Source: Catellatospora tritici (GTDB taxonomy: Bacteria; Actinomycetota; Actinomycetes; Mycobacteriales; Micromonosporaceae). Taken from it: a stretch of DNA of 64,000 nucleotides. A program made the translations under genes and the position numbers. Positions 25,117 through 33,839 of this stretch are shown here, piece after piece. The stretch is from contig NZ_JAHRCY010000004.1 in the NCBI RefSeq assembly GCF_019083965.1, positions 389,236 through 453,235 of the forward strand, given 5' to 3'. Below the pieces are notes generated by a model, which was given only the letters and a program-made list of their open reading frames with translations, did no database searches and was not told the origin of the DNA. The number at the start of each line of letters is the position of its first letter. Position 1 is the first letter of the stretch.

Positions 25117-27600
25117 CTACGGCAGCTGCTTGCTGCCGTATTCCGGGACCCGGTTGGGCGCGGCCAGAATGCAGATCAGTGAGCAGGCCGTCGCCGACGA
25201 CGGCGCGGTGACCGACGGCGGAGTGCCCGGCGGGGCGTTCGGCGCCGAGTACGACGCGGTGGCCGTGTTCGTCAGCGGCAGCAGGAGCAGGAACGACGAG
25301 CAGTAGATCTGCTTGCTCGCCCCGGCCGCCAGCTTGAACGTGCCCGCCGCGGTGGCACACGAGGATGCCACCGGGTCGTTGATGGTCACCCCTTCCGCGT
25401 CGACCGGCCCGGCGTTGGTGACGGTGATCCGCCAGTACGCCGTGCCCAGGATCCCGAGCAGCCCGGCCGGGCTGGTCTTGCCCCACGGCCCGACCCCGCC
25501 GGGGCCGCACCGGGAAGCCCGGCCGTCACGGCAGATCTCCTTCTCGATGCTGACATGCGGGCTGCACGCCGCACCCGCCGCGACACCGATCTTGATGGTG
25601 TTCGAGGCGAGTGCACCGGCGGCGTCGGTGCCACCGGCGGTGTTGTCGACCCCGGTCACGGCGCACGCGGTGTCGATCTTCGTCTGGAAGCACACCTGCG
25701 GCGGGTCGCCGATGAATCCGGCGATCAGGTGCGGCTGGTTGGTGCTGGTGAAGTCGTCGACGTTGTGCAGGCGCAGGGCCGCGTCGACGACGATCTTCGG
25801 GTATGTCGTGGTCGAGACGCCGGACAGGTCGACGGTGCCGTCGGCGGCGAACCCGACGGTGTCGATGACGGTGCCGTCCGGGGTGCTGATCGTCGCCGAG
25901 CTGTTGGCCAGGTCGACGTTGGTCAGCGTGATGTCGTCCAGCCGGGCGTTCTGGTAGCCCTTGACGTGGTCGGTGCCGCCGTCGCAGTAGAAGTCCGGCG
26001 TGGCCAGGGTGATCGACGCGCCCGCGTGGAAGCACGGCGACGCCCCGGTGATGGGGTCCTCGGAGAACAGCATCCCGGCGTCACCGAGGCCGAGCAGGCA
26101 CTGGGTGACCGCGTCGTAGGCGTACCCGTAGTCGCGGGTGTCGCCGTGGTTGACGGTGGGGTGGTTGTTGGGGAACGGGATGTTCGCGCAGACCGCCGCG
26201 GTGGTCCAGTCGTAGCAGCCGGTGGAGCCCGGCAGCCCGCCGCTCCAGAGCGGGAGGTAGCTGCGCAGGTGACCGTCGGGCGCGGTGATCGTCTCCGGCC
26301 GGAACGTCAACGCGTTGGCAGGCAGCGCGCCCAGGTTCGGTGCGGCCAGCGCGGAGCCGTCAGTGGCGGCGCAGAACACCTGGTACGGGTTGGACACCAT
26401 CGGGATGCAGGCGCCGTTGGGCTGGCCGGAGGTGGTGTACGACGTGAAGATGCCGTACGTGGACATCGAGGTGTTGCCCAGGGTGCGGTAGCTGGACCAG
26501 CCGTCGCAGGCGCCGACGGTCGCCGGGTCGAAGCAGCCCATCGTGGGGGCCGGGCCGCTCTGTGACGAGGAGGCGAAGATCTTGTCGCCGACCATGGTCA
26601 GCGAGCCGAGGAAGTTGACGTTGGGCCGGTTGGGCAGGATCGCCGCGTACGGTTGGCCCGCACACGGGGTCTGCGTCGCCATGGTCAGGCACAGCACGCG
26701 CCCGGTGCTGGCCACGCCGTAGAGGTTGCCGCCGTGCTCGACGAACCCGCCGACGCTGTACGCCCCGGGGGTGTTGCCGTAGTCGATGAGGGGGAAGAAG
26801 CCGCAGTTGGCGCGGGCGTCCAGGTCTAGGCAGCCGACGCCGATCGATGCGGCGGTGATGGCCGGGTAGTAGAGGATGCCGGGACGCTCGGGGTCGAACA
26901 CGAACTGCGGCGCCATGCCACTGGCGATGTCGCCGGTGTTGCCGGTGCCCAGCGGGCCCGGTGTCGTGTTGAGCGGCCGCGGCCAGGGGCCGCCCGCGCA
27001 CGGCTGCGCGGTCAGCAGGTCGGTGCAGACGACCTTCGGTGCGGCCGCCCCGAGGTGGTGGTAGGTGTTCCACGCCTCGACGGCGCCGCTGTCCGACCGG
27101 TACAGCACCGGGGTGAAGCCGTCGCCACCGGTCGGGCTGGTGATGACCCGTACCGGCGGCAGCAGGATCCGGGTGAGGCTGGTGCCGCCGGGGTTGCGGT
27201 CCGGGATGGTCGCGCGCACCGCGACCGTGCCGGAGGCCGGTTCGGTGTCGCTGAAGGTGGTGCCGTCGGTGGACCACTGCGGGGTCCAGTCCGGCGGCAC
27301 GCGCAGCGATCCGTTGACGTAGCCGTGCCCGCCGCTGATCGGGTCGGTGACGGTGACCGGACCACCGGTGCCGCCGTCGGCGTAGGACACGGTCCAGTTG
27401 AGGACATCGCCGTGCGAGGCCGGGTCGGCGCCCGGGTGGCTCACGTTCTGCGCGCTCTTGGTCAGGGAACTGGCCGCGAGTGAAGGTGCCGACTGCGCGG
27501 TCGGGACGCCTGCCGCCGTACCGGCCGGAGCCAGCATCAGTGACAGTGCCGCGAGCGCGGCCGCATAGGGCCAGTGCCGCAGCCTTGGTGATCGTCGCAC
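25117..27600 (-). CDS. Secreted DUF11-like surface protein with C-x8-C hairpin repeats
   Basis: An 827-residue exported protein. A signal peptide with basic N-terminus and hydrophobic core ends near AGTAAG (about residue 30). An N-terminal DUF11/isopeptide-like beta domain (LNWTVSYADGGTG) and another near the C-terminus (YWRITVTNAGPVDAEG) flank a central region. That region shows C-x8-C hairpins such as CLDLDARANC, CLTMATQTPC, CFDPATVGAC and CYDWTTAAVC, which look like the blades of a repeat fold. No sortase motif or terminal transmembrane helix is visible. GTG start with GAGG upstream. A wall-associated or matrix protein is likely; its partner is unknown. Confidence 0.82.
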   Translation of the reverse strand: MRRSPRLRHWPYAAALAALSLMLAPAGTAAGVPTAQSAPSLAASSLTKSAQNVSHPGADPASHGDVLNWTVSYADGGTGGPVTVTDPISGGHGYVNGSLRVPPDWTPQWSTDGTTFSDTEPASGTVAVRATIPDRNPGGTSLTRILLPPVRVITSPTGGDGFTPVLYRSDSGAVEAWNTYHHLGAAAPKVVCTDLLTAQPCAGGPWPRPLNTTPGPLGTGNTGDIASGMAPQFVFDPERPGILYYPAITAASIGVGCLDLDARANCGFFPLIDYGNTPGAYSVGGFVEHGGNLYGVASTGRVLCLTMATQTPCAGQPYAAILPNRPNVNFLGSLTMVGDKIFASSSQSGPAPTMGCFDPATVGACDGWSSYRTLGNTSMSTYGIFTSYTTSGQPNGACIPMVSNPYQVFCAATDGSALAAPNLGALPANALTFRPETITAPDGHLRSYLPLWSGGLPGSTGCYDWTTAAVCANIPFPNNHPTVNHGDTRDYGYAYDAVTQCLLGLGDAGMLFSEDPITGASPCFHAGASITLATPDFYCDGGTDHVKGYQNARLDDITLTNVDLANSSATISTPDGTVIDTVGFAADGTVDLSGVSTTTYPKIVVDAALRLHNVDDFTSTNQPHLIAGFIGDPPQVCFQTKIDTACAVTGVDNTAGGTDAAGALASNTIKIGVAAGAACSPHVSIEKEICRDGRASRCGPGGVGPWGKTSPAGLLGILGTAYWRITVTNAGPVDAEGVTINDPVASSCATAAGTFKLAAGASKQIYCSSFLLLLPLTNTATASYSAPNAPPGTPPSVTAPSSATACSLICILAAPNRVPEYGSKQLP

Positions 27601-27821
27601 GATGTCGCCTCTTTCCGTCGTGATCCGGCGGTGGCCGCGATCTGAATCGGCATGAGTAACCGCCCCGCTCCAGCACGGAGTCGGGGCGGCGACCGTAACC
27701 CATCGAACAATCGCTTTACTTGAATGAGGCGTTGAGTGCGTCGCTCTTTCCCCGGAACGTGTGAATCAAACGTCGCCATTCGTGAGCGAATGGCGAGTGA
27801 TACGGCTGTTCATCGATGCGG

Positions 27822-28214
27822 TCAGCCGCCGATTCCCTGGTGGTTGAGGTACACCACGATCTGTGCCGCACCGTCGCGATGGTGCACCAGATAGGACGAC
27901 ATGAGCTGCTGCGTTCCTCCGTCGGTGCGTGGCGCCCGCCACCGGGTGTACACGAGGGTGTAATGGTCGTCGAGCGGGTGCAGTCGCCTGTGCTCCAGCA
28001 CCGGTGAGCCGATTCCCGCGCGGGCGAACGCCGCCGCCCGTGCGGGCAGCATCGCCAGGAACGCGGCCCGGGGCACCGGCCGGATCCCGGTGGCGTCCCC
28101 AGCGAGGAAGGTCTCGGCGAAGTGCGGAGCCAGCGCGGTGTAATCGGCGGGTGCGCACCGTACCGTGCTGACCTGCCCGAACGGCTGAGCTGTGGGCGGG
28201 CAAGGGGCGCGCAA
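27822..28214 (-). CDS. SnoaL/NTF2-like protein, N-terminus uncertain
   Basis: A frame of about 130 residues whose last 110 look like an NTF2-like fold: HFAETFLAGDATGIRPVPRAAFLAML, then a strand pair ending VHHRDGAAQIVVYLNHQG. There is no ATG or GTG with a ribosome site; the best in-frame candidate is a TTG at 28214, and the first 20 or so residues do not resemble the family. Either the start is TTG or the gene has lost its 5' end. It is divergent from the glutaminase gene. Confidence 0.5.
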   Translation of the reverse strand: MRAPCPPTAQPFGQVSTVRCAPADYTALAPHFAETFLAGDATGIRPVPRAAFLAMLPARAAAFARAGIGSPVLEHRRLHPLDDHYTLVYTRWRAPRTDGGTQQLMSSYLVHHRDGAAQIVVYLNHQGIGG

Positions 28215-28313
28215 GGGTAGGACAAGGGCTTTCCCTGTTTCGGCGCGGCAGCGGCGCCGGACATGCTGGCACCGACCGCGGCAGCGCAGCCGCCCCTGAC
28301 CCCGGAGCGCAGC

Positions 28314-29186
28314 ATGGACCTCGACGTCGTCGTCGACACCGTGTACGCGGCCGCCCGCCTGAGCGCCGCACCCGACACCGGCCTCGGCCTCGCCGTGGCC
28401 ACCGTCGACGGGCACCTGCATGGCGCGGGGGACTGGCGCGAACCGTTCCCGATGCAGAGCATCGCCAAGGTCTTCGCCCTCACCCTGGTGCTGTCCCTGG
28501 ACGGCGACCGGCTGTGGACCCGGGTCGGCCGTCGCCCCTCCAGCCGCCTGTACAACGCCGTCTCCGAACTCGACATCGAACACGGCATTCCGCGCAACCC
28601 GCTGCTCAACGCGGGCGCGCTGGTCGTCACCGACCGGCTGCTGGAACTGTCCGAGGGACAGGGCTGCCACCGGGTGCTGGAGCTGGTCCGGGTCGAGTCG
28701 GCCAACCACTCCATCGAGATGGACCCGGTCACCGTCAAGGACGAGCGCGACCGGTCCGAACGCAACATGGCCATCGCGCACCTGATGGCGGAGTACGGCA
28801 ACCTCAGCCTGCCGGTGGAGACCGTGCTGGCCCACTACCAGTGGCAGTGCGCCATCGCCGCGAGCTGCCGCGACCTCGCCCTGGCCGGGCTGTACCTGGC
28901 GCGGGCGGGTGTCCGCGCCGACGGCCGCCGCCTGCTCAGCCCCGCCGACACCAAACGCGTCAACGCCACCATGCTCACCTGCGGGGCGTACGACGCCAGC
29001 GCCGAGGTCGCGCACCGGGTCGGCCTGCCGCTCAAGACCGGGGTGGGGGGAGGGATCCTGGCCGTGGCGCCCAGGGTGGGCACGGTCTGCGTGTGGGGCC
29101 CCGGCCTGGATCCCTCCGGCAACTCCGTCACCGGGATGCTCGCCCTCGAACACTTCGCGACCCTGACCGGCTGGTCGGTGTTCTGA
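28314..29186 (+). CDS. glsA: Glutaminase (GlsA family)
   Basis: A 290-residue serine-dependent glutaminase converting glutamine to glutamate and ammonia. The catalytic Ser and Lys lie in MQSIAKVF, an NAGAL asparagine follows, and the C-terminal block has GVGGGILAV and LDPSGNS as in the family. The start is put at ATG 28314, with GGAG six nt upstream, because family members begin here; an in-frame ATG at 28263 would add 17 residues. Length is close to the family norm of about 300. A strong hairpin follows. Confidence 0.9.
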   Translation: MDLDVVVDTVYAAARLSAAPDTGLGLAVATVDGHLHGAGDWREPFPMQSIAKVFALTLVLSLDGDRLWTRVGRRPSSRLYNAVSELDIEHGIPRNPLLNAGALVVTDRLLELSEGQGCHRVLELVRVESANHSIEMDPVTVKDERDRSERNMAIAHLMAEYGNLSLPVETVLAHYQWQCAIAASCRDLALAGLYLARAGVRADGRRLLSPADTKRVNATMLTCGAYDASAEVAHRVGLPLKTGVGGGILAVAPRVGTVCVWGPGLDPSGNSVTGMLALEHFATLTGWSVF

Positions 29187-29217
29187 GACGGCGCCGGCGA
29201 CCCGGCGCGCGACGCGG

Positions 29218-29258
29218 GGCGGGTGCCGCCACCTCCGGCCTGGGGGGCGGCACCCGCC
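29218..29258. terminator. Bidirectional hairpin terminator
   Basis: GGCGGGTGCCGCC (29218-29230) and its perfect reverse complement GGCGGCACCCGCC (29246-29258) surround a 15-nt loop. The hairpin sits between the convergent glutaminase and macrodomain genes and would stop both transcripts. Confidence 0.8.
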
Positions 29259-29266
29259 TTGCCTGG

Positions 29267-29743
29267 TCAATCGTGGTCGTACACGGTCGTGGCGACACCC
29301 CGGGCGCACAGCGTACGCACGATGATCGGTTCGATCCGCGGCCACTTGCCGCCCGCCAGCCCGCAGCCGATGCGCGGCAGGTGCACCGACGCGCCGAGCC
29401 GCACCGCGTGCTCGGCCAGGGTGGTCAGGCAGCGCTCCACCGCCTCGTATCGGATCGGCGGCCCGTTGCTGCCGGTCCTGGTGCCGCGCTGGCCGACCAT
29501 GTTCGCCACCCACAACTCCGGGGCCACCTGCACCAGCCGCACCGCGCCCAGCCCGAAGTCGTTGGCCGCCCGCTGGCGGTGCCAGGCCCGGAAGTCACGC
29601 TCGGGCTCCGGCCAGCGCCGCGACACGGCCAGCACGAACCCCTTGCCCCAGCCGCCGCTGTCGTTGCACACGTGCGCGACCACCTTCGGCCCTTTGGCCT
29701 GGGGGCTGGTCGCGTCCCCCTTGATGATCGAGAGTGTGGTCAC
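29267..29743 (-). CDS. Macrodomain (ADP-ribose-binding) protein
   Basis: A 158-residue single macrodomain. It begins TLSIIKGDATSP, and the ligand loop VAHVCNDSGGWGKGFVLA follows, then RIGCGLAGGKW as the second phosphate loop. This resembles the stand-alone ALC1/YmdB-like group that binds or hydrolyses ADP-ribose modifications. The start is taken at GTG 29743, directly before the domain; ATG 29755 is also possible and neither has a good ribosome site. Convergent with glsA. Confidence 0.85.
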   Translation of the reverse strand: MTTLSIIKGDATSPQAKGPKVVAHVCNDSGGWGKGFVLAVSRRWPEPERDFRAWHRQRAANDFGLGAVRLVQVAPELWVANMVGQRGTRTGSNGPPIRYEAVERCLTTLAEHAVRLGASVHLPRIGCGLAGGKWPRIEPIIVRTLCARGVATTVYDHD

Positions 29744-29877
29744 GGCGGGCAGCATGCCAGCCGGCTGCGACACCGGCCAGGAGTTTTCCGCCCCCTCGTC
29801 GGGGGGCGACGCGGTGGCACGGACGGATTCCGGACGCGACCGGGCCCGACGGGTCCGCCGACGCCCATCATTACCGC

Positions 29878-30588
29878 ATGTCCCCGCGCCATCTCGCCTT
29901 CGGCTGCGCCACGACGGTGCTGGCCGCGACCGTGCTCGCCACCGCCGTCCCGGCGTACGCCGCCGTCGAGGGCCATGCCTACGTCACCGGCACCACCCTT
30001 GTGGTGCAGGCCGGACAGGGCGTCGCCAACACGCTGGTGGTCTCGCCCGTCTCCGGCGGCATACGGGTCGACGACAGCTGGCCGGTGCTGCCCGGTTCCG
30101 GCTGCGCGGCGCTCACCCCGACCTCGGTGCTGTGCACCGCGAAGATCACGGACTTGAGCATCAAGACCTACGACGGTGCCGACACTGTGACCGACAGCAC
30201 CTCGCTGACCGCCTTCATCGGCGCGGGGGAGGGCGACGACCTGGTGTATGCCCTGTCCGGCGGGGCCAAGCTGGTCTACGGCGAGTCCGGTGACGACAAG
30301 CTGGCCACCGGCGCGGGCAGCGACAAGCTCTACGGCCAGGCAGGTGCCGATCGCCTCTACGGTGGTGACGACGCCGACTACCTCGCCGGTGCCGACGGCG
30401 ACGACGTCCTGTACGGCCAGGCGGGCGCCGACATAGCCGAGGGCGGCCCCGGCGCGGACGAGATCTTCGGTGGGGACGACGACGACTCGCTGTACGGCGA
30501 TGCCGGGTTCGACGCGCTCGACGGCGGTTCCGGCACCGACAGCTGTGCCCCCGGGGCCGACGGTGCCAGCCTGACCGGCTGCCCCTGA
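29878..30588 (+). CDS. Secreted RTX (hemolysin-type calcium-binding repeat) protein
   Basis: A 236-residue protein with a signal peptide ending near VPAYAA (about residue 27), a beta-rich N-terminal part, and from about residue 117 glycine/aspartate nonapeptides of RTX type (YGQAGADRLYGG, LAGADGDDVLYG, FGGDDDDSLYG). These bind Ca2+ and fold outside the cell. No catalytic domain is seen. The ATG at 29878 is placed by the signal peptide; the upstream frame is non-coding in character and no clear ribosome site exists. A hairpin at 30611 follows. Confidence 0.85.
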   Translation: MSPRHLAFGCATTVLAATVLATAVPAYAAVEGHAYVTGTTLVVQAGQGVANTLVVSPVSGGIRVDDSWPVLPGSGCAALTPTSVLCTAKITDLSIKTYDGADTVTDSTSLTAFIGAGEGDDLVYALSGGAKLVYGESGDDKLATGAGSDKLYGQAGADRLYGGDDADYLAGADGDDVLYGQAGADIAEGGPGADEIFGGDDDDSLYGDAGFDALDGGSGTDSCAPGADGASLTGCP

Positions 30589-30610
30589 CCGGCTACCCCT
30601 GATCTCAGCC

Positions 30611-30638
30611 CGTCAGCGGCGCGGGCGCCCCGCTGACG
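30611..30638 (+). terminator. Hairpin after RTX gene
   Basis: CGTCAGCGG (30611-30619) and CCGCTGACG (30630-30638) are perfect inverted 9-bp arms with a 10-nt loop, 22 nt past the RTX stop. No T-tract follows, as is common in actinomycetes. Confidence 0.65.
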
Positions 30639-30663
30639 CCGACACCCAAGCCGCTGCCCATCC

Positions 30664-30680
30664 TCCTAGGATGCCGTAGG
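30664..30680. repeat. CCTAGGAT dyad element, copy C
   Basis: This 17-nt stretch, TCCTAGGATGCCGTAGG, is identical to positions 58042-58058 far to the right. A shorter form (TTCCTAGGATGC) occurs at 57659-57670. Here it sits between convergent genes and lacks the UUC hairpin that accompanies the other two copies. Confidence 0.6.
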
Positions 30681-30719
30681 CGGTGTGCGGCCCCTGACAT
30701 GGCCACGACGAGAACGGCG

Positions 30720-31370
30720 TCAGCCCAGGCCGAGCAGCGGCGGCACCTGCGCCATCGCCGCCACGACGTGGTCGGCGCCCGCACCGCGTAACACCTCGGG
30801 GGAGGCCAGGGCGGCGTACCCGACCACGGTCATGCCCGCGGCCCTGCCGCCGCGTACGCCGTACGGACTGTCCTCGATCAGCACGCAGGCGGCCGGGTCC
30901 ACCCCGATTCCGGCGGCGGCCAGCAGGAACAGGTCCGGCTCGGGCTTGCCCCGGGACACCATCGAGGCGCTGTAGCAGTGTTCGCCGAAATACCCGTCCA
31001 GCCCCGTGCGCCCCAGCCGGAAGGCGATCTCGCGCGGGGTGCCGCTGGAGGCCACACACACCGGCACCCCGGCCGCGCGCAGCAGGTCGAGCAGGTCCCG
31101 TACGCCGTCGACCGCGACCAGGCCCTCGTGCTGGCGGGCCAGTACCTCGTGCTCGTACTCGGTGGGCAGGTCGAAATCGAGCGGACGGCCCAGTTCGGCC
31201 GCCAGTTCGGCGACGCACTCGACGGTGGACCGGCCCATGTGGCGGGCCACGCTCTGCTCGAACGTCGTCGGAACCCCGGCGCGGGTGGCCAGCCGGGCGA
31301 ACACCTCGTTGTTGATGCGCTCGGAGTCGACCAGCACCCCGTCACAGTCGAAGACCACCGCTTTGATCAT
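30720..31370 (-). CDS. HAD-superfamily hydrolase (beta-phosphoglucomutase-like)
   Basis: A 216-residue HAD subfamily IA protein. Motif I is FDCDGVLVDSE with both Asp residues, motif II is ASSGTP, the Lys of motif III is in SRGKPEPDLF, and motif IV is LIEDSPYGVRGG. A helical cap lies between motifs I and II. Such enzymes act on sugar phosphates or similar small phosphates (phosphatase or phosphomutase); the substrate cannot be told. It ends near the RTX gene in convergent orientation. Confidence 0.9.
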   Translation of the reverse strand: MIKAVVFDCDGVLVDSERINNEVFARLATRAGVPTTFEQSVARHMGRSTVECVAELAAELGRPLDFDLPTEYEHEVLARQHEGLVAVDGVRDLLDLLRAAGVPVCVASSGTPREIAFRLGRTGLDGYFGEHCYSASMVSRGKPEPDLFLLAAAGIGVDPAACVLIEDSPYGVRGGRAAGMTVVGYAALASPEVLRGAGADHVVAAMAQVPPLLGLG

Positions 31371-31443
31371 CCATACAGGCTGTCACAGCACGCCGAAGGT
31401 CCGGGACGTGGTGCCTGCGTCCCGGACCGGATCGGGGAGAGGG

Positions 31444-32190
31444 TCAGCCGGCGTTGCCGAACGCGGTGATCGCGTGGGCCTTGCCCAGCGTGCCGTGGAT
31501 GGTCACGACCCAGTACTCGCCGGTGTCGAAGTGCGCGTTGTAGACCCAGTGCGGGTCGGGCGACAGGGTCAGGTCGTAGCCGGCGGGCGGCGCGTCCACG
31601 ACGATCGAGTCGACGATGGACTGCGAGGCCAGCGTCACCATGCGCGGCTTGTTGTGGTTGATGAACGCGTCGAGGAACTCGCGGGCGTACTTCTCGGGGT
31701 CGTTGTGGTAGACGGTCCGGTCGAGTTTGAACTCGGTGACCGGGTGGTCGGTGGCCCCGTTCTGCAGCCGGATGATCACGTCCGAGCCGAGCTTGTTGCG
31801 GAAGGTGCAGTAGCTCGACCCCATCGCCCCGTCGCAGTTCACGAACGTCCAGTGCCCGTCGATGTTCGGCGCGCCGACCGCGTGCAGCTGCTGGTAGGCG
31901 TCGTTCTGCATGAGCGTGTGCAGCTTGGCGGTGTCGCACTGCAGCCAGGCCTTCATCACGTCCAGCGCGGCGCCGTCGCCGCCGGTGACCGTGCCGCTCA
32001 TGCCGCAGCCAGAACCCGAGCCCGTCCCGGTCGCGCTGGGACTGGCCGCGGTCGTGGCCGCGGGTTCGGGCGACAGCGTGGTGCTGGCCGTCGCGACCGC
32101 GCCGGGCGTGGCGGCGGGTTTGCTGCCGCATCCGGCGGCCAGGACGGCCAGCCCGACCATGATCGCCGTGAGAGTGGCGGGCCTGCGCAT
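31444..32190 (-). CDS. Lipoprotein of unknown function
   Basis: A 248-residue protein with a lipoprotein signal (lipobox LAAGC, Cys about residue 21), a Ser/Thr/Pro/Ala-rich spacer to about residue 60, then a globular domain with Cys pairs (SGCGMSG, LQCDT, NCDGA, SYCTF) likely to form disulfides. GGAGGA precedes the ATG. It should be anchored to the outer face of the membrane. The family is not recognised. Confidence 0.8.
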   Translation of the reverse strand: MRRPATLTAIMVGLAVLAAGCGSKPAATPGAVATASTTLSPEPAATTAASPSATGTGSGSGCGMSGTVTGGDGAALDVMKAWLQCDTAKLHTLMQNDAYQQLHAVGAPNIDGHWTFVNCDGAMGSSYCTFRNKLGSDVIIRLQNGATDHPVTEFKLDRTVYHNDPEKYAREFLDAFINHNKPRMVTLASQSIVDSIVVDAPPAGYDLTLSPDPHWVYNAHFDTGEYWVVTIHGTLGKAHAITAFGNAG

Positions 32191-32368
32191 CGCGGTTCCT
32201 CCAAGGGCTGTACGTGGTATGCCGATCTCTCCACGGTAGGCCCCGGACCAGGCCGGGCGCCTCAGCGCTGGTACGGATCTTTGGCGGCTGGCCGTCTGCG
32301 TACCGAACCGGAGCTCGATACCGATTCACGCACGGGCGTCGCCGGGCCGGCGGTGGCAGGATGGGCTG

Positions 32369-33427
32369 GTGCCCGAGCTGCCCACTCCGTACGTCAGCGT
32401 CGACGTCGACGTGCTCGACCGCAACATCGCCCGCATGGCGGCCCACGCCGCCGCGCACGGCCTGACGCTGCGACCCCATGCCAAGACCCACAAATGCCTG
32501 CAGATCGCCAAGCGCCAGGTCGGTGCCGGCGCGACCGGACTGACCGTGGCCACGGTCGGTGAGGCGGAGATCTTCGCCGCCGCCGGCTTCACCGACCTGT
32601 TCCTGGCGTACCCGCTGTGGGTCGACGCCGCGCGCGGCGCCCGGCTGGCGGCCCTGGCCGAACGCGGCCGCGTCGCGGTCGGGGCGGACTCCGCCGAGAG
32701 CGTCGCGGCGTTGGCCCGGTACGCGGGTACCGCCATCGAGGTGGTGATCGAGATCGACAGTGGTCATCACCGCAGCGGCGTGCGGCCGGACGAGGCCGGG
32801 GCGGTCGCGGCGGCGGCGCTGCGGGCCGGGCTGCGGGTCCGCGGCGTGTTCACCTTCCCCGGCCATGGGTACGGGCCGGGGCAGCCGCCGACCGCCGCGG
32901 CCGACGAGTCGGCGGCCCTGGCCGCGGCCGCCGACGCCCTGCGCGCGATGGGCGTCGACCCGCGGGTGGTCAGCGGGGGCTCGACCCCCACCGCCCCGCT
33001 CACCGGCTCCGGCGTGACCGAACTGCGTCCCGGCGTCTACGCCTTCAACGACGCCCAGCAGGTCGAACTGGGCGTCTGCGACCCCGGGGACGTGGCGCTC
33101 ACCGTGACCGCGACGGTGGTCAGCCGCCGCCCGGGGCATGTCATCCTCGACTCGGGCAACAAGGTCCTGGGCGCCGACCGCCCCGCGTGGACCACCGGAT
33201 TCGGACGTCTGGTCGGCCTGCCCGATGCGCGGATCGTCACCGTGTCGGAGCACCACGCGACCGTGGTCCTGCCGGATCCGGCCGAGCTGCCGCCGGTCGG
33301 CACCCGGGTTCGGGTCATGCCCAACCACGTGTGCGCGGCGGTCAACCTCGCCGACGAACTGGTGGTCAGCTCGGCGGGTCAGGTCGTGGACCGGTGGCGG
33401 GTGGCCGCCCGCGGCGCCAACACCTGA
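32369..33427 (+). CDS. Alanine-racemase-fold PLP enzyme, D-threonine aldolase / D-serine dehydratase type
   Basis: A 352-residue fold-type III PLP enzyme. The PLP lysine is in LRPHAKTHK near residue 40, EIDSGHHRSG is the following conserved segment, and near the C-terminus PNHVCAAVNL gives the His-x-Cys metal site that marks the D-serine dehydratase-like group. The expected reaction is cleavage or dehydration of a D-hydroxy amino acid. The GTG start is placed by homology of the N-terminus (LPTPYVSVDVDVLDRN). Confidence 0.87.
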   Translation: MPELPTPYVSVDVDVLDRNIARMAAHAAAHGLTLRPHAKTHKCLQIAKRQVGAGATGLTVATVGEAEIFAAAGFTDLFLAYPLWVDAARGARLAALAERGRVAVGADSAESVAALARYAGTAIEVVIEIDSGHHRSGVRPDEAGAVAAAALRAGLRVRGVFTFPGHGYGPGQPPTAAADESAALAAAADALRAMGVDPRVVSGGSTPTAPLTGSGVTELRPGVYAFNDAQQVELGVCDPGDVALTVTATVVSRRPGHVILDSGNKVLGADRPAWTTGFGRLVGLPDARIVTVSEHHATVVLPDPAELPPVGTRVRVMPNHVCAAVNLADELVVSSAGQVVDRWRVAARGANT

Positions 33428-33454
33428 CGTCGAAACCGTCGAACACGTTCGAAA

Positions 33455-33475
33455 GTACCCAAACGTTCCGGGTAC
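33455..33475. promoter_or_regulatory. Inverted repeat before the small ORF
   Basis: GTACCC (33455-33460) and GGGTAC (33470-33475) are inverted 6-bp arms around nine nt. It lies 28 nt after the PLP-enzyme stop and 37 nt before the next ATG, so it could be a weak terminator or an operator. Both readings are speculative. Confidence 0.3.
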
Positions 33476-33511
33476 CGATTGGCGGTGCCCGGAACTGGGT
33501 AAACCTCTCAC

Positions 33512-33745
33512 ATGGAGATCATCGAAGGCATTCCGGCCGACGAACTGGCCGACGAGGATCTGTTGCGTGAGCTGGAGAGCCTGGGCCGCACCCGGGTGCA
33601 GACCCTGCGCCACGGCTCCGACGACGCGCTGCACACGCACACCGAGCGCTCCCGCGAGTTGGAGCACGAGTACCTGCGCCGGTTCCCGCAGCGCGAGATC
33701 GATCCGCAGCGCACCCGGGAGGGCTCCCGCGCCGACCTGGGCTGA
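33512..33745 (+). CDS. Small acidic/basic helical protein (DUF6158-like)
   Basis: A 77-residue protein beginning MEIIEGIPADELADEDLLRE, with a middle that is rich in His, Arg and Glu (RTRVQTLRHGS, RSRELEHEYLRRFP) and no membrane segment. Short proteins of this appearance are widespread in actinomycetes and usually unassigned; the DUF label is from memory. The charge pattern and codon use support it as real. Confidence 0.7.
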   Translation: MEIIEGIPADELADEDLLRELESLGRTRVQTLRHGSDDALHTHTERSRELEHEYLRRFPQREIDPQRTREGSRADLG

Positions 33746-33839
33746 CCTGGGCTGACCCACCGTCCCATCCGGCCTTGATCGCAGGACCGGCCGACCGTCC
33801 GATGTCGACGTGTCGTACCGCGACCGCAGACTCTGTGCC

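Noticed and set aside
24677..25510. Minus-strand frame joining the TerD gene to the region upstream
   Set aside because: The extra sequence reads through the duplicated hairpins and has repeated low-complexity segments; a GTG with GGAGGG marks the real start.
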